DNA of 64,000 bases from Trochalopteron elliotii (taxonomy: Eukaryota; Chordata; Aves; Passeriformes; Leiothrichidae): positions 4,913,872 through 4,977,871 of the forward strand of contig JANPWX010000076.1 in the NCBI GenBank assembly GCA_024734555.1, read 5' to 3'. Positions 9,201-22,031 of the stretch are shown here, piece after piece (position 1 is the first letter of the stretch; every line of letters begins with the position of its first letter). Below the pieces are notes generated by a model. That model searched no databases and was not told the DNA's origin. It was given only the letters and a program-made list of their open reading frames with translations. A program made the translations under genes and the position numbers.

Positions 9201-12200
9201 TCCACACACAGCTGGAGAGGGGAGGAGCAGCAGGGAAGATATTACTTCTCATTTATTGCCTATCTCTCTCCTATCTCCTGGAGACCACTTCTCTCCCATG
9301 TGGTCTTCTTTAAATTGTGCCTTTAGTTTTTTCATGTGACTTTAGCCTCTTACGGTCACGTTCTCTGTTCAGTTTACTATAACAAAAATCTGCTTTATAC
9401 ATTTCAACCTTCTTTATCCTTACCTATAGTGTAAGGGTCACTGCTCTCCCTGGAGTTTATTAGACCCCAGGATAAGCACATACCACACTCTTAACATGAG
9501 TGAGTTTGTTGTTACGTTGTGTTTGGCTCTCTCAGCTCAAGATTAACTGTGTGGCTGTGAGTGATGGCATTTCTGAAAGACCTGCTTTTTATTAATCATG
9601 CTAAGAGTTAAGGTAACTTGGACTGGGACTGATCTCATTGGCATCAGGGGCAAAACTTGCACTGACTTAAATGCCTTTTAATTAAACCAGCAACAAATAA
9701 TTAAACCAGCTTCCTCAAGTGTAAGGTAATTGAATTGACAGCACAAAACTATAATCCTTGTCAGGTTCCAACACATCATTGGAATTTAACAAATAATCTA
9801 TTATCCAATAAATTCTTACCTTCATCAAAAAATGTATTTTTCTGTCCAAAATTTTATGAATTTGGCATGGGAAGAAAAACAACTTTTCTTTCCAAGCCGT
9901 CAGATGCCATTTTGCATAAAGACCAAAGAGCTTCTTTCTAGTAGGGGTCACTCAAAGAAACCTGGGAATTCTTGGGGCCAGATTGTCATCTCCTCAGCAC
10001 AACCCTCTTTCCAGGTGAACCTCACTGTAATGGCACTGCAGCCAATTTGTGAACACCTAGGCTGTCCAATGTAGTCTATAAAATTCAGCAAATCCCTCAG
10101 GAGTGTTCTTGGAGCACAAATAGAGACGGTCTCTATATGAAACCAGACAAACTTCCACCTTAGCTCTGTGTCCCCTTGCCATCATAATTTTTTTCTGTGG
10201 ATGAGGCTTGCAGCTCCCATTACCTTTGGATGAAAGTCTATTTTGTGGTATCATTCCTATTTTTATTTCTTTCTAGGTCAGATGTCTCCAGGGGTGTCAG
10301 ACAGCAATTATCCCTAAACGTTACAGGCAGTGTTTCAGATTATCCTAAATAGAGGAGAGTTTATTTTCTGGTGGAATGGCAGAGAAAGTAAAAAGTTAAG
10401 CAGATTTCAAGTGTTACTATGCTAATATTGTCATGAACACTGCTGTGTTTTGGCAGAGATTATGACTTTGATCTCACTTAACATACATCTGTGTCCATCT
10501 ACTTATCACACTCATTCTCAAAAACTAAAATAAGACCAAAAACAGGCTCTGATGTTGTTTATTAGTTATTTGTTGAGTATAAAATGTAGTGAAAATTTTC
10601 TCCTTTATAATAGCAAATACTATTACCAAGATCCGGGTCCAATTTTCATGTAACTGAAAACAAAACAAAACAAAAAAACACCCCAAATTTGGAAGTATTT
10701 TCAGTCAGAGTTTAATGAGTCTTATAATATTCTTTTATATTACTCTCTCTTCTAATACCTCTAAACATATTAAGATCCTTTTCTAGCCAAAATTACGTTA
10801 ACTGAACTTTTTGTAATTGTTGACATGATAGTACTTAGTTCTGTTGCTATTTATCTCTAAATACTGCAGCAAGCATAATTTATTTTATTGTCATCAAATA
10901 CACTTTGAAAGAGATCATGATACCAATGAGAAAATATCTGCTGTTTAAAATGGTATCAGATTTTCCCTCTCTTACACCAGCATATGTGCATCACAACACT
11001 GGTCCATAGGTAAAAATACTCATAAAAATAAAATTATTGTGTGGTTACCTGAGACAGCTACCAGGCTTTCTTCATCACTCCCCATCTCTCTGCCTGCCTT
11101 CCCTGGCCAGACTCAGCATCCTGCTTCCTATCCTCAGCTCAGTCTAGCTCCAGCTGCCTGGACCGAAGGATGTATCATATTCCACCTCCCATCCAGAAAG
11201 CAGAGAATAAGAGATCCTAACAGGGTGGGAAAGAATTATGCATGTATGGCTACTTGGTTACACAAAATCGCAAATTCTATGGCACAAATTCTGATTTTTG
11301 TGGCATAAAGGGAAAAGAAAGCTATTTTGCACTGTTGATGACCATGAGGATTCTGTAAGACTTTTTTTAAAATGGCAAAGTCCTCAGATTTTCCCAAAGT
11401 AATTTCAGGATTTACACAGACTCAGGGTATCACTATATGGTTTCATGCTTATTCAAGGACTACTTGAACAGCTCTGGGACAGGGACAGTAAAGTGCTCTG
11501 ATCATTTTGAAATGAAAGCTCTGATTAAACCAAGTGTGGTATTAAGACCGCAGAAAACTGGCACACACAGACCTCTATAGAGAATTGATGACATTTAGAA
11601 TATGTATTTTCATCTTCAAGACATGTTCTGTATCAAGAAAACTGTTCCAAATTTTTAAAATTGCTGTTTTCTCTCTTATGAAAAATGTAAAGGACATAAA
11701 TATATAACAATAACAGCAGAATTAAATGCTTGAAGTATAATATTAGAAGCTTGTAAGTATTTAAATCTATATAATCAAGGTCTGCAATTTCATTGCACTG
11801 ATTTTGCACTTCCAATTACACCTGGTTATTGACTTCAGCAGTTACTGAGTTGCAAAAAATGTTCTGGACAGGAATTCATTGAGAAAAAAACTAAGAACAA
11901 CAAAATTTTTTTAACATTATTCCTTTTGTTTTCTCCCAGTGAACCCAACATTATGCCACAATGGGCAACTTGTGAACAGTGTGCTGCCAAAATGAAAACC
12001 ACAAAGAAGAAATCAAAGGGCAAATTTCATGATAATTTTCAAAGCAGAGGGAAGCTTATTAGCGAAGTCCCACAGAGACTTGTACAAAAGCCTGTGCCAT
12101 TCAAAATATTCATAAATGTGATCTGGAAGGCAGGTGTATAATGGGGAGGTAACATCTGCAGATAAAGGGAGTTACCAGAGTAATAAAAATGAAAATTTGA

Positions 12201-12220
12201 AATTACCCAAGCAATAAAAA
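6270..12220. other. Upstream flank of COL9A1, no gene seen
   Basis: AT-rich intergenic sequence with no recognisable exon, RNA gene or CR1 copy. It holds a short inverted repeat at 6955-6982. A moderately GC-rich purine/pyrimidine segment lies at 11050-11215, where a minus-strand ATG followed by a weak donor mimics COL9A1 exon 1. Confidence 0.5.
6955..6982. repeat. Perfect 13-bp inverted repeat with 2-bp loop
   Basis: Arms ATTACCCAGTAAT and ATTACTGGGTAAT separated by TC. The left arm is the second unit of an 11-bp tandem duplication (AGTAATTACCC, from about 6940), so the palindrome may have grown by template switching. Confidence 0.9.
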
Positions 12221-12223
12221 TTG

Positions 12224-12883
12224 AGCTGGCAGTGTGCCTTTGTGTCCAGGAGAACCAGTGATATCCTGGGGTGCATCAGGAAGAGAGTGGCCAACAGGTC
12301 AAGAGAGGTGATCATCCCCCTCTGCTCTGTCCTGGTGAGGCTACAGCTGGAATATTGTGCTCAATTCTGGTCTCCACAGTTCAAGAACAACAAAGAGCTA
12401 CTGGAAAAGATCCACTGGAGTGCCATGAAGGCGACAGGGAGTCTGGAGCATCTTTCTTTTGAGAAGAGATTGCAGGAGCTGCACCTGTTTAATCTGGAGA
12501 CGACAAGATCAAGAGAGCATTTCATTGATAGATACAGCTCAAATGCAGGTGCCAAGAAGTTGGTGCCAGACTCTTCTCAATGGTGCCCAATTACAGGATG
12601 AGAAACAGTGGCCATAAACCAAAACACAAAAAGATCCACCTCAACATGAGGAAGAACTTCTTTACACGGAGAGTGGCACAGCACTCAACAGTCTGTCCAG
12701 GGAGGTTGTGGAGTTTCCCTCTCTGGAGATATTCAAAACCCACCTGGAGGTGTTCCTGTGTAACCTGCTCTAGGTGACCCTGCCTTGGCAGGGGTGTTGG
12801 ACTGGATGATCTCCAGAGATCCCTTCCAACCCCAACAGTTCTGTGATTCTGTAGTTCTGCGGTCTCTAATTCTGTGATTCAGT
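12224..12883 (+). mobile_element. CR1 LINE, 5'-truncated, end of ORF2 plus 3' UTR
   Basis: The first half translates to the conserved C-terminal segment of CR1 ORF2 (ILGCIRKRVANRSREVIIPL, then LEYCAQFWSPQ), after the reverse transcriptase. The second half matches the CR1 3' UTR (AGGAAGAACTTCTTTAC, TGTCCAGGGAGGTTGTGGAG, GGACTGGATGATCTCCAGAG). It ends in degenerate ATTCTGTG-type repeats up to about 12883. The frame is interrupted by stops, so the copy is dead. Confidence 0.93.
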
Positions 12884-13334
12884 GAAAGCTGATGGTTTAC
12901 ATTGCTGGAAGTTCTCAAAATACCAAGTAAGCTTTTCACAAAATATCAGGTGAAATTCCATATAAATAAAGAGGAAAGGATAGTCAGTGAACAAGTAGTT
13001 CTGAATTTATGGTGGCTCCTACTGTTCTAGAAAGTTATGTGTCAGCTGTGACGGTCAGAGCTATGAAACATACCTTAGTGCTCAGTGGTGGGCAAAAAGT
13101 ACAGTACAGGTTAGGAGAAATTAGGAAAACAATAGTGAACAAAGAAGAAACCACCAAATTGCTGTGGTATTAACCATGGTCAGCAGGGATGATCAGAGGT
13201 TTGAACTGGTTTCAGTAGGGAAAACAATTAAATGGATGAGAATTCTTCAAGCCTAAAAAATGAGATCTAATGAAGTCTAAGCACTATGGGAAAGTGAGTA
13301 CAGTTGTCACTGTCTTGCAGAACAATGACTAAGT

Positions 13335-13640
13335 CTACCAAACAGAGGTGGAAGCCAGAAGTTTCAAAACAAGCATCAAACAGCACTTTGCCGTTGAACT
13401 TGTAGGTGAGAGGTGGAACTCTTTTCCACAGTTTTTAGTATTCATCATTGAAAATGCGAAAATTTTTGTGGGATCAAAAAAAGATACTGGCTGGGAAAAT
13501 ACATGGGAGAAGTGTTCCTGTGTACTTGGGCTACATTTACCTGCTTCTGTAGGCATCCACTATTATCCTGACCAGAGAAATTATGCTGGACCAGATGGGC
13601 CTTTGATCTGACATGGTACAGCTGTTCTTATCTTTTAATT
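13335..13640 (+). mobile_element. Ancient CR1/L3-like LINE 3' fragment (turtle-type family)
   Basis: Ends with TGCTGGACCAGATGGGCC, then TTTGATCTGACATGGTACAG and CTGTTCTTATCTT. This is the 3' end signature of the old amniote CR1/L3-type family (pattern: gggccagatgg acctttgatctgaccc...ttcttatgttctt). Upstream, GAGGTGGAACTCTTTTCCAC and GGGATCAAAAAAAGATACTGG fit the same family's 3' region. It is strongly diverged, hence older than the other CR1 copies here. Confidence 0.75.
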
Positions 13641-13894
13641 TTTAAACAATTTGGAATACTGAAAATTCAAGAGGGCAAGACTGCACTTGTAATGCCAGAA
13701 CGTATTTCAGAGGACTTAGACATAGTAGTACTCTTTAAAAAAGCCAGACGTGGTCTGAGAAGAAAGGGAATTTTTTACTTATGTTTCCTAATATTTTCAG
13801 AGTGGAAGATACTGGGATGGAAGTTTTGGTCTTGTATCTAGAGAGGATTTTCAAAGATCACCTCACAGACTGGATGTTAGAAAACAACCCAAAA

Positions 13895-14165
13895 ATGTAG
13901 AAGCATAGAAGAATTTACTCCAGGAATGATCCAGGGATACCACCTGGTCCAGCCTCCTCTCAATGCAGGATTGTCTTTCAGAGCCAGAGAAGGTTGCTTG
14001 GGGCCTTAGCAGGCTGGGACCAAAGAATCTCCAAGGGCAGGGACTCCAGAACTTCTCAGGGTGACTGCACTGTTTGTTCAAGCAGAATTTCCACTTCTAC
14101 ATCTCAACAGCTTGGAACCTGTGTTTGTTAGAACTCAGAGTTTCTGGGCCTCATTCCTCCCTCTC
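13895..14165 (-). mobile_element. CR1 LINE 3' fragment, minus strand
   Basis: Plus-strand text CACCTGGTCCAGCCTCCTCT, AGAAGGTTGCTTGGGGCC, GAATCTCCAAGGGCAGGGAC and CAGAACTTCTCAGGGTGACTG follows the reverse complement of the CR1 3' region step by step. The 3' end of the element points left, near 13895; the right edge is gradual. Confidence 0.85.
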
Positions 14166-16034
14166 TTGCCCTTAAGAATAAATGTGAGAAGGACTTCCAC
14201 TACCACGAACAAGTGATTTGACAGTTATTTTCTATATAGTTTGTATAGTTGTAAGTAGCTATTTCTGCTGCAAGAGTGTGAGAAGTGCTCAGTTTAAGAG
14301 TAATGTTTAAGAGACGTGCAAGACCACATGAAATCAAAAAAAAAGTTTTTACGGTGATGTCTGGAAGATATTTCTTCTGGAAAACTATATGAAAAACTTT
14401 TCTTAAGAAACAAAACAAAACAAAAAAGGTAGAGGCTGAGCAGAAAAGTGTTTACCATCTTTTCATCTTGATTCATGTTTTAATGGTTGACTTTAAAAAA
14501 GATTAGCAAATCTTTTACTGCAACTCACTGAAGGAGGAAGGTGTGATGCCTATAAATAAATCCATATTGATTATGTAATGGTATAAGCTTCTCTGTCTCC
14601 CATGCTACTGATGCAATTCTCTGAACTGCATCTCATCAGATATGATTAGATATTTCCTGTTGTCATGTGTAAATTAGTCACTCACTCCTGCAAATGTCAC
14701 AGAACTTGTTTTGTTGATTTCTCATTTATTTTTGTTATGTGCTATAACTGGATTGCCCAAGACAACTGTTGTTACTATCTTTTTTTAATTCCATTTTTTT
14801 TGGCCACCAGTGGGCTCCATGCACAACAAACGTGGCAAGTCTTATTATCCAAAGATCCTATACTTTCTGGGTGTGTTTTGGTTAAATTTTTGTATGTAAG
14901 GTTGAAGTAAATATTTTTAACAGTAAAAATGTTAAAGTAACTTTACTTCTTGTAAAGTACCTCAGGATTTCTTCCATTTGCTTACAGTTGAGATGGTACT
15001 TTGTTCATATGCCTTCCTAAACTAAGTATCAATCTAAGAAAAACCTCCAGCAAAGGTATTAGGAAGATGAGCATTCAAATCTAGCTACTACCATGACTTA
15101 CAAATCAAGTCAGGTGCCTCCCCCCAAAACCAAGTAGGAATGTCTCCTGCATACAGGATTCTCATCTCCATCCACAGGAACTCTGCACAAAAATAAAGGG
15201 AATAAAAATAACCTCACTACAATGTTTTGAAACATCAAACACATTTCTTCACAAAACTTGAGATCTTGCCTGGGTTATACAGACTGTATTGCATGCTACA
15301 GCCACTCTGGAAAGCAGCCAGCTGCTGCAAAGATTTACAGCATACTTTAAATAGTTGAAAGGGAAGATACATGTTCAACGGGGAGGCAGTGGTGCAGAGG
15401 ATTAGCCATGGGAGGTGAATTCTTCCTCTTCTAGGTCAGCACTCAGCCTTACTCAGAACCAAATAAAAGTTGTTACTATCTCCTGTCTGCTAGTCCATGT
15501 GAAATGAATTCATGATCCCAGGCCAATCCTTGGCAGACAAACCCCCAGTGAAAAATCACCCTCCCTTCTGGAAGCTTTGCAAGAAGATCAAGAACAAATT
15601 GGGCATGGAAAATGAACTACCTTGTCTCTTCTAACCATGGTCTTTCCAGGCTATTAATAAAACCAGGTGGTGGGAAAGGGTGAGCAAGTTGCTGCTTGCC
15701 TGGAATTGGGAGCTTTGAGGCTAATCAGATGACTTTACAGTAGCACAGTATTGCTCAAGCCCTTGTGAATCTATCTGGAAAACACAGGTACATGTGAGCA
15801 GCACTTTATTCAGTACTATACTCAGTATTTGAGACAGAGGGTTACGACTGAATTTTTAAGACTACTTAGATTTGTGTTAGCAATTTGAAGGATCATTTTA
15901 GGTCTGAGTTCTCTTGAGCCAAATCTTAAAATAATTAAGGTACTGGACAGAAGAGCACAAGCATCCTGCTTTTTTTGGAGTATAGTGAGTTTACCAAAGG
16001 TGTGACAGAGACTCAAACACTGGTTCAGCTTTGC

Positions 16035-16175
16035 AGGAGTTTCTGGAGGTGCTCCAGTTCATCCCCTACCCATGGGAGGGCTAATCTCAGGTGCTGAAGA
16101 CCTGTCAAATTTTGTTATCTCCAAGGATGGACAACTTGTGCCACCATTCAAATACTGTCTCATGTGGATACTTCA
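16035..16175 (-). mobile_element. CR1 LINE 3' fragment, diverged, minus strand
   Basis: Read on the minus strand: GGTGGCACAAGTTGTCCATC, CTTGGAGATAACAAAATTTG, AGCACCTGAG and GGATGAACTGGAGCACCTCC, in the order of the CR1 3' UTR. Divergence is high. The 139-codon minus frame that overlaps it (to 16524) is not recognisable CR1 protein and looks like chance. Confidence 0.65.
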
Positions 16176-16663
16176 TAAATATGCTTAGTTCCAGCATTCC
16201 GGCTGAACTCCTTAGCAGTCCTGGTGCACAAAAGCACCAGCAAAACCACTTGACACAGTCAGCATATAAATATGGGAGAGAACCTTTTCTGCATTCACTG
16301 TCAGTCAGGCTGACTCCTATAGCTCTAGGACATTTCTCAGAGTATTGCAGATGCTTTGATGCAATTGAGAATAATACTCCAGGGCACTGAATACAATTTT
16401 CAAGGTAGCACAGCTCAAATTTGACACGTAGTGTCCTCTGGTTCTGTGAAATTTCAATAGGTTTTTTCAGGAAACTTCCTGTTTTCAAGTTATCTGTGTC
16501 TTTAAGCCTCCTCCGTAATCTCATTTAATGCCGCCTGTGGAAAACTTTTTTTAGGATGAGTTCAGGTCTATATTGGAGAAGCCTTTCCTGGCATAATAAT
16601 GACAGAGTGTGGGATTTCTCGTGACATTTTTATACTGGAAAAGTTTTAGTGTGTATAAATATA

Positions 16664-16705
<42 letters not shown>

Positions 16706-19700
16706 AAATTATACCAGATAAATGGGCTTTCATCAGAACTGGCATAACTGAGTCCAAGAAAAACAGAGCTTCATTGCAAGGAAATTGTCTAAACTGAGAT
16801 TTTTTTCTGCTGTGAAGAGGGCACAAATAACCTGCCTGCAGCAACCCGATTAGTGAACTGACTTATCTGTCCAACAGATGGAGTTTTACAATCACCAATG
16901 CTCAGATTCTCACACTATACTGTTCATTCATTATAAGTTAAATTAGTTCTAGCCACGTATTAGTACTGTTTAATATTGATAATTCCAGATGGATATATGC
17001 ATAGATGAATTAGTTACTGGCCTTTTACATCTTTATGAGTATTCAGGTCATTAAGACACAAAAAGTCAGGTTCTATCTTTAGTTATATTGCTGAGATATT
17101 CAAGAAACCTGATTTTTTGAATTTTTGCTTTCAAGTACTCTAATATTACTACACCTTGCTTAAAGACAGTTTTGCTGCAAAAATATCGGAACAATTCATT
17201 CTTGTCAAATACTAGTAAGATTTACATTCTTGTATTAGCTATTATACATTTGATGTAGATGACCTTTCATTCTTTTCTGCACTCTCTGCATATTTGGAGG
17301 AAATGATAAAACACATGTCAATGATTGTCCACCTTTCAATTACAAAAAGACATTTCGTTGACTTCTCCATCGTGATCCCATATTTTCTATAAACTGACAT
17401 CTCTTATTGGCTTAATACTGTGGATTTCAAAGAGTTTTCATTTGCTTTGCAACACAATAATCCTCTTATCACAAGTGAAAAAATCTGAAAAACAAATGCA
17501 AGTGCAACAGCCAGCAAAGTGATTATGGACTGAGCTGGGATAACTGGATAAAGAGCTGTGGACTAATGGCCATTCCCAGCCCTACCAGAAACAAGATCCA
17601 TTCCTTTGGGGTTTAGCTCCAATTTCTCATGTTTAAGTCATGCTCCTTTATGGTATCCTTGCCTTCTGCCCTGATGAATCTTGCATCACTCTCTGCATAC
17701 AGTGTGGCCAGGAGTACACATGGAATTGGCTGGACTTCAGTCACTCCCTACAGATGGAAGAAGAAATTGAAGCCTGATCTCGTTTATGCTGGACATCTGG
17801 GCAGACTTGTGTGCTATTACATATGAAATAAGTGTGGTGGTCACATCACCTGTAACCACACTGATTGCTGATTTGAAAAGGCTGGAACCTGATCATTCTC
17901 CCCAAGATGAGGTGTGAAGGCCTGATCACTAGGGTTGACTCCGTGTTCTGGATGCCAGAGGTAGGGAGGAAACTTCCTCAGGTCCTCAGAGACTTGAGCC
18001 CAAGGTGAGGATTTTAAGCATGTTGCTGTTGGTTCCCAATAGACATTAAGGTATGTCTATCTCTCTTTATGCTCACTGAATAATTCCACAACCTGGATCC
18101 TTTTTGAGGAGGAAAGCTACAAAATCAGAATTTTGTGTGCACATGCAGTTAGATCTCTTGTTTAGTCTGTATTCTTTTTAAAAATTTGTTGGGCATTTCA
18201 GTTGTTACATAATCTTAACATTTACCCTGGGAATTTTCTGGGAGTGTTATCTTATGCTACATTTTGTACAAATGCTTCAAACCAGTATGAAAAAAAGGAA
18301 ACACAGTGAAATGGGCTTGATGGAACACATTAGTTGTGCAAGAGTTTCCAGAATTTCCCAATGCTTTCTGTTAAATTAATCCTAAAAACTTATTCAACCA
18401 GCTATCATAAACTGGTAAAAAAGCTAATGAAAATAATTAATTGATTGACATTACCCATTATTGGACACATCTTTTTGTTTTGCAACAAGGGTTGAGACAC
18501 TGCAGCTTTAAGCAGGTTTTTTCTTTGTTGGGGGTGGTTCTCTTAGGTATGTTGAACTGGATAGAAGCCAAAGGTGGAAATGTTTGTAAGTAATCATGTT
18601 CCAGAGCAGTAATAATCTTGGAGTGTCTCTGACATTCAGAAATAGAAAGATATTGTTTAGATAGAAATGTGTATCTCATAGCAAGGAGGCCAAGAAAATA
18701 CTGCAAATGCTGCAGTTGTAAGGAAATGAGTGAGTACATACCGTGCTGTATGCACACTCAAATGCTATGGCCTGGCATATGGTAAAAGGAGATAGAATTA
18801 GGTTTTCTTCACTTAATTATAACTGCATTTATTAATATTTATAAAATGTCTCAAAAATAAATGTCAGGGATGCTGAATTCATCATTACTTATTCAGTGAT
18901 ATAGTATATTGATAACTGAGGGGCAGCCATCGTTCTGAAATGCAGATCCATAACATTTTTCTTGCTGAGTAAATGTGGAGTATTACACTATGAATAAATA
19001 CACACTCAGAACTAGTGTGAATACAAGTTTTCTCCAGTAGTTCCTGAAAGTCACTTTTATACCATTGTGAAATATGGTTGAGGCCTAAACAATGTGGACA
19101 GCTGGAACATAGGGTTGGACCAGAGTTTATGTTCACAGTGCACAGTGTAGGCACATCATGTAAATCCCCCCAAGCACTGGTACATCTCCATTTTTTACCT
19201 ATGTAACCATCCAAAAACATTGAACAGTTGTGCAAGATCGATGGACGTTTTTCCTTACAGCATTATCAGCCACCTTTAAATAGATGTCCCAAAGAACACA
19301 CACCACATTACATGATTCAGCTGAGATTTCCATTTCTCTGGACATACTTCTGAAGCAAAGCAAAGTGAAACTGCTAAGGGCTAATGGTTGGATCATGACC
19401 TTGGGTTGCAGTTCTCAGCCCAGAACACTAAGGTGTTCTTAAAATCCTTCACTTGCCAAATGCAGGTGAAAGACTACAGTCTCCAGAGAGAGCAGTGACC
19501 TTCCTTTAGGGAGTCTGCCCATCTCTGTACCAGCAGTAATGAGGAATGTAGTGACTTCTCTTATCCTTTAAACACTCAGAGCTAGAACAATTTTTACACC
19601 TATTATTTAAACTGCTTCATAGAAACAATAAAAAATGTGACTCCTATTCCAAAAGGTGAAGATTAAAATGGAAGAAAACATTGATCATGATGAGTCTTTA

Positions 19701-19969
19701 ATGGGTTGCAACTTCAGACAGCTGATTTGGAGAGAGTAGACACTTGATACTGTTTAGGAAACAGGGCCTTTGAAGGAGTCTGCCTGGAGTAGCAAGGACT
19801 GACAACTCCCTGGAGATCCCCCAGGACAGACCTGGCACTGCTGTGGCATCACTGGGGAAGGGCCTGATGGGCCCGAGGGTGTGACATGGGCAGGGCAGGG
19901 GTGGGAGAAGTCAGGCAGGGACAATATCAGAAGAGAATTATCAGGTTTAGAGAAGGGCTTCTTCCCCTC
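16176..19969. other. Intergenic, no gene seen
   Basis: AT-rich sequence with one TA/CA microsatellite (16651-16705). No exon, RNA gene or CR1 copy recognised; the open frames near 17629 and 18458-19396 lack protein-like features. Confidence 0.5.
16651..16705 (+). repeat. (TA)n/(CA)n microsatellite
   Basis: Alternating GTGTATA and TATATA units, with a pure TA run of more than 20 nt, ending in ACACACACACA. Confidence 0.95.
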
Positions 19970-20445
19970 TTCTTCACTCCGGTGAGACCTCACCTGCAGT
20001 GCTGCATCCTCTCTGTGGCCCCAACATAAAAGGAATGTGGAACTATGTGCAGGATGTGAAAAGTCCAGACCAGGACCCTGAAGATGATCAGAGAGCTGGA
20101 GACAAACAGACACCTGTCAAGACAAACTGAAATAGCTGGGCTTGTTGAGCCTGAAGAAGAGAAGGGTCCAGGGACACCTTAGAGCTGCTTTCCAGCACCT
20201 AAAGAGGACTTATAAAAAGCCTTTTGCATGGTCAGACAGTGATAGGACAAGAGTGAGTGGTTTTGAAATGAAAGAGGAGAGTGAGTGAGTGAGTGAGGCA
20301 CCAGAGCAGGTTACCACAGAAGTTGTGGATGCCCCAAGTGCTCAAGACCAGTTTGGATGGGGCTTTGAGCAACCTGGGCTAGTGGAAGGTGTCCATGCCC
20401 ATTAGCTAGGACTAGATGACCTTTAAGGTCCTATACAAGCCAAAC
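19970..20445 (+). mobile_element. CR1 LINE, 3' part with an internal GAGT microsatellite
   Basis: Matches the CR1 3' region in order: GGTGAGACCTCACCTGCAGT, CTGGGCTTGTTGAGCCTGAAG, AGTGATAGGACAAGAG, GGCACCAGAGCAGGTTACC, GGATGGGGCTTTGAGCAACC, AGATGACCTTTAAGGTCC. A (GAGT)n run at 20278-20298 interrupts it where the consensus has the segment between the block of grassy GGAAATGG text and TTTACTG. The GC-rich 200 bp before it (19770-19969) may belong to the same element, but I could not match it. Confidence 0.88.
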
Positions 20446-22012
20446 AATTTGATGATGATTATGATGAAGTATGGTCCTCACTAGGGGCCTCAGATTTTTA
20501 GGTGATACATGCAGAGTCACCAGATCTCCCTGAAAAAGTTCCAAACCCCACAAGACAATTTAACATGCAAAGGTCGATACTCTAGCCACAGGGAATAGCT
20601 TGTCTTGGAGTGACTTTGGCTGCAGTTATGCCGACTGATTTAATAATTGATACATCATGAGAGTATCCATGAGAGTATAGCCTTTTTGCTATTTAAAGCC
20701 CAGAAAATGAAGAGATTTAAGTCAACATGTAGTTCAGTAAGTATCCATGGGAAGTCACTCCAAAAAGGGCTAGTGTTCTGGAAGCAAAACACACAGCTTC
20801 AGGATCTGAGAGGATGGTGATGGGTGGGGTAATTTCTGGTATCAAAAAGATTAGGAGATTGAAACAGCAAAATCATAAGAGTAGAGAGGTCAGGAGATAG
20901 TAGATTTAAGAGCAACCTTTTTTTGCCTTTTCTAGAGAAAAAAACCTGGACTTTTGTCAGGGCACAAATATGAGCAAAGTAAAAGAGAGGGAAAATTTAG
21001 ATGATTCCTAGGATGTGATTCATGTTAGGGAACAGAGCCCTGGAAAAGGGGTATCTGTGTGAAACTTTGAGTCTAAGAAGTTTGTGATGGAAACTTCCCC
21101 TCTATACATTCTAAGGTCACTGCCTTAGAAGAGCATCTACACTAATGGAACCATGCACTAATGTCCATGAGCTGCCTACAAAATAATGGGAACAAAACTA
21201 ACCTCAGAGGGATGCTAAGAAATATTGAAAGAATAGCTAGGCGGTGGAAGAGGAGACCCAGGTGAACAGCCTGGAAAATATACAAAGACAGAAAATCAAG
21301 AAACAAAAATCCACCCAGAATTTCAAAGTCAACAAGTATGAAAAGAAGACAACATAAAGCACCTGAATCCCAACCAGGAAAATGGGTGTTCAGATTCTTT
21401 GCACTGTTTCTACTGCAGTTGTTCTGTGAAGAAATACCAGGGTTTGGCAAAGCCAAGCATGTTTACAACATTTATACAGATTTATGCATTTCAAAGCATA
21501 CAACTAGACATTTCGCTACTGCTCTCTTTTATTCTCTTCCCAAGTTAGTCCCCATGATGGTCCACAGACATCAATGGAGGTATCTCAATTTTCAGAGATG
21601 TAGACAAGACTAGGATCTTGCCCAGGAACATTTATTTCAAAATAGCTGATTGACAGCAGATATGAAAGCCCCCTGAATAAGTAATGGATTCTTTCATGTT
21701 CCTGCTTGGTCTGTGTGTGTTCTGCCTGCTGCTTGCACAGCAGATGCTGTAAGAGCTGCTGGAAGGAAGACAGAGGCAGCAGACATGTAGGTTAAACATA
21801 AGTAGTGATGCTAACAGGGTTTGGGCAGCACCTATTCAGTGAGCCCATTAGCTGTGAAAGGCACTCTGCTGTGAGAAAAGCTTATGTCTGACCAGATATT
21901 TTTCTCACTGAACACAGAGATATTTTAGAAATTTTTATGTTGTTCCCATGGAAACTTTCCCTATGTCACTCACATTTTTCTTGCTGCAGGTCACATCCTA
22001 TTTCATCTTCAG

Positions 22013-22031
22013 TTATTATTATTATTATTAA
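22013..22031 (+). repeat. (TTA)n microsatellite
   Basis: Six TTA units in a row. Confidence 0.9.

Noticed and set aside
9815..9826. Minus-strand ATGAAG followed by a strong GTAAGA donor
   Set aside because: Wrong phase: joined to exon 2 it runs into a stop after nine codons.
10971..10991. Minus-strand ATG CAC ATA TGC TG followed by GT as COL9A1 exon 1 (would read MHICWKI)
   Set aside because: Attractive match to the human start, but the donor GTGTAA is weak and the setting is plain AT-rich sequence.
11050..11078. Minus-strand ATG AAG AAA GCC TG followed by GT as COL9A1 exon 1 (would read MKKAWKI)
   Set aside because: The frame and Trp junction fit, and the surroundings are GC-richer, but the donor GTAGCT is poor. 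The candidate at 5920-5933 has a consensus donor, fits equally well and lies next to a promoter-like region.
16105..16524. 139-codon minus-strand open frame
   Set aside because: It runs into a decayed CR1 3' UTR, has no known motif and no splice or start context; taken as chance.
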